Assembly (NCBI GenBank): GCA_026388915.1
Contig: JAPLIW010000369.1
Location: forward strand, 1 to 11,371
Origin: Deltaproteobacteria bacterium
GTDB lineage: Bacteria; Desulfobacterota; SM23-61
Direction of reading: 5' to 3'
DNA: 11,371 bases
Shown here: positions 6,874 to 11,371 of the stretch, piece by piece
Layout: the number at the start of each line of letters is the position of its first letter
How positions within the stretch are numbered: position 1 is the first letter of the stretch
Program-made: the position numbers and the translations under genes
Notes under the pieces: generated by a model
Databases searched by the model: none
What the model was told of the DNA's origin: nothing
The model's input: only the letters and a program-made list of their open reading frames with translations

Positions 6874-7578
6874 ATGAAAGGCGGAAAAGGGGAGCCCCAG
6901 GGGATCCTGGCCATCTGGAATGACCTGGACCCAAAGATTGAGACTGATTATCACGAATGGTATTGGCAAGAGCACCTGCTGGAGCGGCTGGCGATTCCAG
7001 GTTTTCTCACCGCCCGGCGGTACGAGGGGGTGGGGAGCGGCCCGAAATATTTTTCCTTTTACCTGACGACCTCCGTGGAAGTTTTAAAGAGCCCGGCATA
7101 CCTCCAACGGATCCATAATCCGACCGAATGGACCCGCCGATGCATGGCTTCTTTCAGGAATATGAACCGGACCGCCTGCAGCCAGACCATCGACCTGGGA
7201 AGAGGGATCGGCAGCGCGGCAGTGACCCTGGAAATAGAGGCTGCGGCTGGTCAAGAAGATTCCCTGCGCCGGAAGATATCAGCTTCGTTGTTCCCCGAGT
7301 TGCTCAAGTCCCCCGGCGCCACCGGGTTCCTCCGCTGTCAACTATGGGAGGGGGACCCGGGGATAACGGATCAGAAAACGGCCGAGCAAGCCTTACGGGG
7401 AGGGGAAGACAAGATGGTCAACTGGGTCGTCATTATCGAAGCCTCCTCCCCCGCACAGGCTGAGAAGGCGGGACAAAGGATCGGCGCCTATCCACTTACC
7501 CAAGGCGGGGCAAAGAAAGTCGGCCCACCCTATGTCTATCGCCTCCTGCACTACTTGCAGGGCCCGGATGGCTGTTGA
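6874..7578 (+). CDS. EthD-like / dimeric alpha-beta-barrel protein, function unknown
   Basis: This is a 234-residue soluble protein without signal peptide or membrane segment. Its N-terminal part (about residues 10-50), beginning ILAIWNDLD and including YHEWYWQEHLLERLAIPGF, matches the pattern of DABB/EthD-type proteins: a first strand, then a helix with H and E residues, then PGF leading into an RRY strand. A second, weaker unit from about residue 105 to the end (VTLEIEA, then an LRRKI helix, GATGFLRCQLWEG, and later WVVIIEAS) suggests two tandem ferredoxin-like halves. Proteins of this type occur beside catabolic genes, but their biochemical role is mostly unproven. Candidates are a small-ligand binder, isomerase or accessory factor. 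The start is supported by GGGGAAAGGAG ending at 6866 and a 19-nt gap from the second ligase, so it belongs to that operon. It is the last gene before the 360-nt gap with the inverted element. Confidence 0.65.
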   Translation: MKGGKGEPQGILAIWNDLDPKIETDYHEWYWQEHLLERLAIPGFLTARRYEGVGSGPKYFSFYLTTSVEVLKSPAYLQRIHNPTEWTRRCMASFRNMNRTACSQTIDLGRGIGSAAVTLEIEAAAGQEDSLRRKISASLFPELLKSPGATGFLRCQLWEGDPGITDQKTAEQALRGGEDKMVNWVVIIEASSPAQAEKAGQRIGAYPLTQGGAKKVGPPYVYRLLHYLQGPDGC

Positions 7579-7638
7579 GAGGGGGTCATTGGGGATTTAA
7601 AATTTAGGGATTAGCTGGGATTTGGATTTTTTCAACTT

Positions 7639-7821
7639 TGATGATCTCGTAAAAAGTCGCAATTCCATAGAATTCGTCATTCCGGCGAAAGCCGGAATCC
7701 AGGGTTCCCGGTGAAAACCGGGATCCAGTCTTAGAGATGGTTCCCGACTTTCGTCGGGACGACGTCTGGACCCCGGCTTTCGCCGGGGTGACGCTCCAAG
7801 AGACTTTCTACGAGATCATCA
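7639..7821 (-). mobile_element. 183-bp MITE-like inverted-repeat element, copy 2 (opposite orientation)
   Basis: Read as reverse complement, this matches the element at 3245-3427 over its whole length of 183 bp. I see differences only near one inner site (CTCTAAG for CTCATAG), in the left terminus (GTAGAAAG for GTAAAAAG) and in the right terminus (CGAGATC for CGAAACC). That is roughly 97% identity by eye. Its terminal repeats are at 7639-7658 and 7802-7821 with one mismatch, a slightly better palindrome than copy 1. AACTTT occurs directly on both sides (7634-7639 and 7821-7826) if the element is bounded at GATGATC, and could be a 6-bp target-site duplication. The same four hairpins are present in reversed order. 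Confidence 0.72.
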
Positions 7822-7865
7822 ACTTTCAGCGTTTCATGGTTCTCCGGAAGCATACCTTTACCGAA

Positions 7866-7882
7866 CAGGCAAATTGTGCCTG
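7866..7882 (+). promoter_or_regulatory. Short dyad upstream of the first OYE-type gene
   Basis: CAGGCA (7866-7871) and TGCCTG (7877-7882) form a perfect 6-bp inverted repeat around AATTG, 56 bp before the ATG at 7939. It has the size and spacing of a transcription-factor operator or a small leader hairpin. No regulator gene is in the window, so this is a weak suggestion only. Confidence 0.25.
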
Positions 7883-7938
7883 AGATGAATTTATTCAAAG
7901 GTCCGTAATTCATCCCAAAATTTCGCCGGAAAGGATCC

Positions 7939-9861
7939 ATGGCCTGTTTTGAAACACTCTTTTCTCCTTTTGCCATCGGCAACCTGCGGCTGAAAAACCG
8001 TATCCTCATGGCGGCGATGGGAAATAATTTTTCCCATCCGGATGGAACGGTCAGCGATCGGGTCATCGCCTACTATACCGCCAGGGCTCACGGGGGGGCC
8101 GGGTTGATCATTACCGAAACCAGCCCCGTGAGCCTCCCTGGACGTCATCGCACCCGTGGTATCTGTGCCTACGACGATTCCTTTCTGCCCGGCCTCCGGC
8201 GCCTGACCGACTCGATCCACGGGGAAGGTGGGGCCGCGGCTTTGCAATTGCATCACGCCGGAAGGCTGGCTGACCCCGGGATTACCGGAGTTCCTGCTCT
8301 GGCCCCTTCGCCCATCGCCCGAATGGCGGGAGGGCCCGTCCCTAAAGAGATGAGCCCGGAGGAAATCGAAGCGACCATCGCTGATTTCGCGGCCGCTGCC
8401 CGCCGGGCTAAAAGAGCCGGTTTTGACGCCGTGGAGGTCCATGGAGCTCATGGTTATCTGATTCATCAATTTCTTTCCCCCCGGCTGAACCACAGGAAAG
8501 ACTCCTACGGAGGGAGTCCAGAGAATCGGGGCCGCTTGGCCCTCGAGGTCCTGCGGCGGGTGCGGAAAGAGGTGGGGGAAACGTTCCCGGTCATTTTCCG
8601 CCTGAGTGCCCAGGAATACGTGGAGGGTGGCTATCCTCTGGAGGAAGCTGTGGACTGGGCCGTCGAGGCGGAACGAGCGGGGGCCTCGGCTCTTCACGTC
8701 TCGGGAGGGACGACGGAGTCTCTTGCCGGCGCAGCCCGGGTGATTCCTCCCATGGCCTTTCCGGAAGGCTTTCACCTTCCCCTGGCGGCAGCCATCAAGC
8801 CACAGGTACGGATCCCGGTCATCGCGGTCGGCCGTTTAGGAAACCCGGAGGTGGCAGAACGAGTTTTGAGGGAAGGCCCGGCTGACCTCATCGCGGCGGG
8901 GAGAGCTTTCCTCTGCGACCCCTACTGGCCCCGCAAGGCCCTCCAGGGGGAGGCGGATCGAATCCGCCCTTGCGTGGCCTGTAACTACTGTATCTGGAAG
9001 CTCTTCCAGCAGGAGGACCTGACCTGTTTCCAGAATGCTCTTGTGGGAAACGAATATCAATACCGGCTGGACCCAGCGGAAACGGTGAAGAAAATCCTGG
9101 TCATCGGCGGGGGGCCCGGCGGGTTGGAAGCCGCCCGGGTGGCCAGGAAGCGGGGGCACCGGGTGACCCTCTGGGAAAAAAGCTCCTCTTTGGGCGGGCA
9201 GATGCGGCTGGCCTCGATCCCCCCCCACAAGGAAACCTTCCGCCGAGCTCTGGACTGGCTCATCCGGGAAGTCGAGCGCGAAGGGGTAGAAATTAAGTTG
9301 AATACCGAAGGGGATTCGGGTAATATCCCCGATGAAAAACCAGACGGGGTGATCTTGGCCGCAGGGGCTCGCCCGATTTTCCCGGAGGCTTTTTCCGGGC
9401 CGAAGGTCATGACCGCCTGGGATGTACTGGCCGGAAAGGAGACGGGAAAAGAGGTCCTCATCCTGGGCGGGGGGATGGTGGGGCTGGAAACGGCGGAGTT
9501 TCTGTCTGCTAAAGGGTGCCGGGTGACCGTGGTGGAAATGCTACCGAAACCGGCCGCCGATATGGAAGGGACCACCCGGGCGCTGCTCTTGGAACGCCTG
9601 CCGGCCTCGGGCATTGGGGTGAAACTTTCCACCAAGGTAGAGCAGGTTCGCGATGGACGGGTTTGGGTGGAAAGTGAAGAGGGAAAGGTTTGCCTGGAAG
9701 CGGAGACCGTTGTGCTGGCCCTGGGGGCTCAACCCAATGGGGAAATCCTGCAAGCTCTTAAAGGAAAGGTTTCCCCACTTTTTCCGGTCGGTGATTGCCT
9801 TGAACCCCGGAGGGCCAGAGAAGCGATCCATGAGGGTTTTGCCGTGGCGATGAAAATTTGA
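7939..9861 (+). CDS. NADH:flavin oxidoreductase, 2,4-dienoyl-CoA reductase/TMADH/BaiCD type (Fe-S, FMN, FAD)
   Basis: This 640-residue enzyme has three parts. Residues 1 to about 340 form an Old Yellow Enzyme TIM barrel with the active-site segment HGAHGYL (His168, His171, Tyr173; Tyr173 is the likely proton donor). A [4Fe-4S] site follows with Cys345, Cys348, Cys351 and Cys363 (C-x2-C-x2-C-x11-C). The rest is a two-dinucleotide domain module with GGGPGG at 390-395 for FAD and GGGMVG at 510-515 for NAD(P)H. The length fits FadH, trimethylamine dehydrogenase and the bile-acid enzymes BaiCD/BaiH. Electrons would pass from NAD(P)H through FAD and the cluster to FMN, then to an enone or dienoyl/enoyl-CoA double bond. 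An acyl-CoA substrate is inferred from the neighbouring ligases. The cluster spacing resembles TMADH more than FadH (which has C-x2-C-x3-C, from memory). The ATG at 7939 follows GGAAAGGA. A paralogue begins 83 nt downstream. Confidence 0.9.
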   Translation: MACFETLFSPFAIGNLRLKNRILMAAMGNNFSHPDGTVSDRVIAYYTARAHGGAGLIITETSPVSLPGRHRTRGICAYDDSFLPGLRRLTDSIHGEGGAAALQLHHAGRLADPGITGVPALAPSPIARMAGGPVPKEMSPEEIEATIADFAAAARRAKRAGFDAVEVHGAHGYLIHQFLSPRLNHRKDSYGGSPENRGRLALEVLRRVRKEVGETFPVIFRLSAQEYVEGGYPLEEAVDWAVEAERAGASALHVSGGTTESLAGAARVIPPMAFPEGFHLPLAAAIKPQVRIPVIAVGRLGNPEVAERVLREGPADLIAAGRAFLCDPYWPRKALQGEADRIRPCVACNYCIWKLFQQEDLTCFQNALVGNEYQYRLDPAETVKKILVIGGGPGGLEAARVARKRGHRVTLWEKSSSLGGQMRLASIPPHKETFRRALDWLIREVEREGVEIKLNTEGDSGNIPDEKPDGVILAAGARPIFPEAFSGPKVMTAWDVLAGKETGKEVLILGGGMVGLETAEFLSAKGCRVTVVEMLPKPAADMEGTTRALLLERLPASGIGVKLSTKVEQVRDGRVWVESEEGKVCLEAETVVLALGAQPNGEILQALKGKVSPLFPVGDCLEPRRAREAIHEGFAVAMKI

Positions 9862-9930
9862 GGAGGAGGAAGTCTCTGAGGAAGGCGGGTCGAAGTCAGT
9901 GTGGCCCTGGCCCGAGAGGGGATTCAAAAA

Positions 9931-9935
9931 AAGGA
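9931..9935 (+). promoter_or_regulatory. Ribosome site for the second OYE-type gene
   Basis: AAGGA after a run of A lies nine bases before the ATG at 9945. An in-frame TTG directly precedes that ATG (9942-9944). The ATG is preferred because its protein aligns with the paralogue from residue 1 without gaps (MARYENLFSPF against MACFETLFSPF). Confidence 0.65.
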
Positions 9936-9944
9936 TCGAGATTG

Positions 9945-11371
9945 ATGGCCCGGTATGAGAATCTTTTTTCTCCCTTTACCCATGGCGCCCTGAAGCTTAA
10001 GAACCGCATCGTCATGGCTGCCTTGAATAATAACTTTTCCACCGAGGAAGGAACGGCCAACGATCGGATCATCGCCTTTCTGCAAGAAAGGGCGGAGGGA
10101 GGAGCGGGCCTGATTGTCTCGGAAGCCAGCCCGGCAAGCTTCAAAGGAAGGCACCGAACCCATTGTATCTGTGCTTATGACGACTCTTTCATCCCCAGCC
10201 TCCGCCGCCTGGCCGAGGTCCTTCATGCCCACGGCGCGGCCTTTGCCCTTCAGCTTCATCATGCCGGCAGGATCAGCAGTCCTGGGCTCGTCGGGGGACC
10301 TGCCCTGGACCCTTCTCCGATCCCCCGGGGCCCTGGGTATCCGATTCCGAAAGAAATGACCCTGGAGGAAATCCAGGAGGCGACCGCCGATTTCGGTGCC
10401 GCTGCCCGTCGGGCGAAACAAGCGGGGCTCGACGCGGTGGAGATCCATGGCGCCCATGGATATCTCATCCAGCAATTCTTGTCCCCCGCAACCAACAAAA
10501 GGAAGGACTCCTATGGGGGCAGCTCGGAAAATCGCTTACACTTCGCCCGGGAAGTGGTGCGGCAGGTCCGGAAGGAGGTGGGAGAATTTTTCCCCGTCCT
10601 TTTCCGGCTCAGCGCCAAAGAGTTCATCAAAGGCGGATATGAACTCGAGGAAGCCCTGGACTGGGCCGGTGAATTAGTGCAAGCTGGAGTCTCGATCCTG
10701 GACGTCTCGGGGGGAACCAATGAGTCTCTCCTCGGCTCGACGCATGTCATCCCCCCCATGTCCTTTCCCCGAGGCTACCATGTTCCCCTGGCGGAAGCGG
10801 TCAAAAAGGTGGTCCGGGTCCCGGTTATCGCCGTAGGGCGCCTGGACTCGCCGGAATTGATGGAGCGGGTTCTGAAAGAAGGACAGGCTGATTTGGTGGC
10901 CGTGGGAAGACCCTTCCTCTCCGACCCTTATTGGCCGGTCAAGGCTGCCCGGGGGGAAGAAGACCGGATTCGCCCCTGCGTCTATTGCAACTATTGTATA
11001 TGGGAACTCTTCCAGCAGAAAGACATCACCTGCTTCCAGAATGCTGCGGTGGGCCGGGAGAAGGAATGCCAGATTCATCCGGCGAAAAAAACCAAAAAAG
11101 TTTTCGTGATCGGTGGGGGACCCGGGGGGCTGGAAGCGGCCCGGGTGGCCAAAAAGCGAGGTCATCAGGTAACCCTTTTCGAAAAAGGCCCGCGCCTGGG
11201 GGGGCAGATGATCTTGGCCGCTGCCCTCCCGCGGAAGGAGAATTATTTCAAATCCATGGATTGGCTCATCGAGGAAATCCAAAGAGAAGGGGTGGAAGTC
11301 AAGCTCAACTCCGAAGGAACCCCGGTGATCATCGAAAGGGAGAAACCCGACGTAGTCATTCTGGCCACCGG
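9945..11371 (+). CDS. Second NADH:flavin oxidoreductase, 2,4-dienoyl-CoA reductase/BaiH type (3' truncated by window edge)
   Basis: This frame opens at the ATG at 9945 and stays open to the right edge (475 complete codons), so the C-terminus is missing. The visible part has the OYE barrel with HGAHGYL (His168, His171, Tyr173) and a [4Fe-4S] site at Cys345, Cys348, Cys351 and Cys363 (CVYCNYC, then ITC). The FAD-binding GGGPGG follows near residue 390. The NAD(P)H motif would fall past the edge. It aligns with the upstream 640-residue protein without gaps over about 400 residues, with roughly 75% identity in the active-site block 161-200, so this is a tandem duplication. Differences lie at likely substrate-facing positions: Gln176 for His176, and AxxNK for RxxNH at 182-186. 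That suggests a different substrate or stereochemistry. It was probably cotranscribed with its neighbour across the 83-nt gap, which holds nothing else I can identify. Confidence 0.88.
   Translation, partial: MARYENLFSPFTHGALKLKNRIVMAALNNNFSTEEGTANDRIIAFLQERAEGGAGLIVSEASPASFKGRHRTHCICAYDDSFIPSLRRLAEVLHAHGAAFALQLHHAGRISSPGLVGGPALDPSPIPRGPGYPIPKEMTLEEIQEATADFGAAARRAKQAGLDAVEIHGAHGYLIQQFLSPATNKRKDSYGGSSENRLHFAREVVRQVRKEVGEFFPVLFRLSAKEFIKGGYELEEALDWAGELVQAGVSILDVSGGTNESLLGSTHVIPPMSFPRGYHVPLAEAVKKVVRVPVIAVGRLDSPELMERVLKEGQADLVAVGRPFLSDPYWPVKAARGEEDRIRPCVYCNYCIWELFQQKDITCFQNAAVGREKECQIHPAKKTKKVFVIGGGPGGLEAARVAKKRGHQVTLFEKGPRLGGQMILAAALPRKENYFKSMDWLIEEIQREGVEVKLNSEGTPVIIEREKPDVVILAT

Larger units (their letters stand above)
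7579..7938. other. Intergenic gap with inverted-repeat element, no gene
   Basis: This 360-nt stretch has no credible gene. It holds an AT-rich segment just after the EthD-like stop (about 7595-7640), the second 183-bp element (7639-7821) and a leader with a short dyad at 7866-7882. It ends in the ribosome site GGAAAGGA at 7928-7935, three bases before the ATG at 7939. It probably separates two transcription units. I cannot place promoter boxes with confidence. Confidence 0.6.

Noticed and set aside
7731..8066. Minus-strand ORF with the peptide ERHPGESRGPDVVPTKVGNHL
   Set aside because: That part of the peptide is a translation of the hairpin element, a common artefact. The rest overlaps the start of the well-supported oxidoreductase on the other strand.
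9924..10475. Minus-strand ORF opposite the second OYE-type gene
   Set aside because: The + strand frame is continuous from 9945 to the window edge and aligns with its paralogue, so the minus frame is a shadow.

Overview
The window is a GC-rich, tightly packed stretch of bacterial chromosome with all eight genes on the + strand. The enzymes (oxygen-sensitive Fe-S flavoproteins, acyl-CoA ligases, a BadH-type dehydrogenase) and the abundant CCGGCGAAAGCCGG-type hairpin repeats suggest an anaerobe, most likely a deltaproteobacterium/Desulfobacterota of the syntrophic or sulfate-reducing kind. That assignment is an inference from gene style; no rRNA or other taxonomic marker is present.

Layout. 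(1) 1-801: the C-terminal part of an amidohydrolase-2 family metal hydrolase, cut by the left edge. (2) 953-2401: an HpaB/AbfD-family flavoprotein carrying the full Cys-Cys-His-Cys [4Fe-4S] ligand set of 4-hydroxybutyryl-CoA dehydratase. (3) 2428-3186: a short-chain dehydrogenase resembling BadH (2-hydroxycyclohexanecarboxyl-CoA dehydrogenase). (4) 3187-3548: an intergenic gap holding a 183-bp inverted-repeat element. (5) 3549-5201 and 5211-6854: two tandem AMP-forming acyl-CoA ligases, then 6874-7578, a small EthD-like/dimeric alpha-beta-barrel protein; these three look like one operon. (6) 7579-7938: a second intergenic gap with a near-identical copy of the 183-bp element in opposite orientation. 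(7) 7939-9861 and 9945 to the right edge: two tandem multidomain Fe-S/FMN/FAD oxidoreductases of the 2,4-dienoyl-CoA reductase/trimethylamine dehydrogenase/BaiCD-BaiH type; the second is cut by the edge.

Working model (inference): a catabolic island in which an organic acid, probably cyclic or branched, is activated to its CoA thioester by the two ligases. It would then be processed by a hydroxyacyl-CoA dehydrogenase (SDR), a radical-type [4Fe-4S]/FAD dehydratase or isomerase, and two enoyl/dienoyl-CoA reductases. The amidohydrolase may open, hydrolyse or decarboxylate an intermediate. The enzyme set recalls the gut bacterial bai (bile acid 7-dehydroxylation) operon and the alicyclic arm of anaerobic benzoate degradation, but the combination matches no pathway I can name. 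The most unusual structural feature is the pair of inverted 183-bp MITE-like elements that bracket exactly the ligase-ligase-EthD block.
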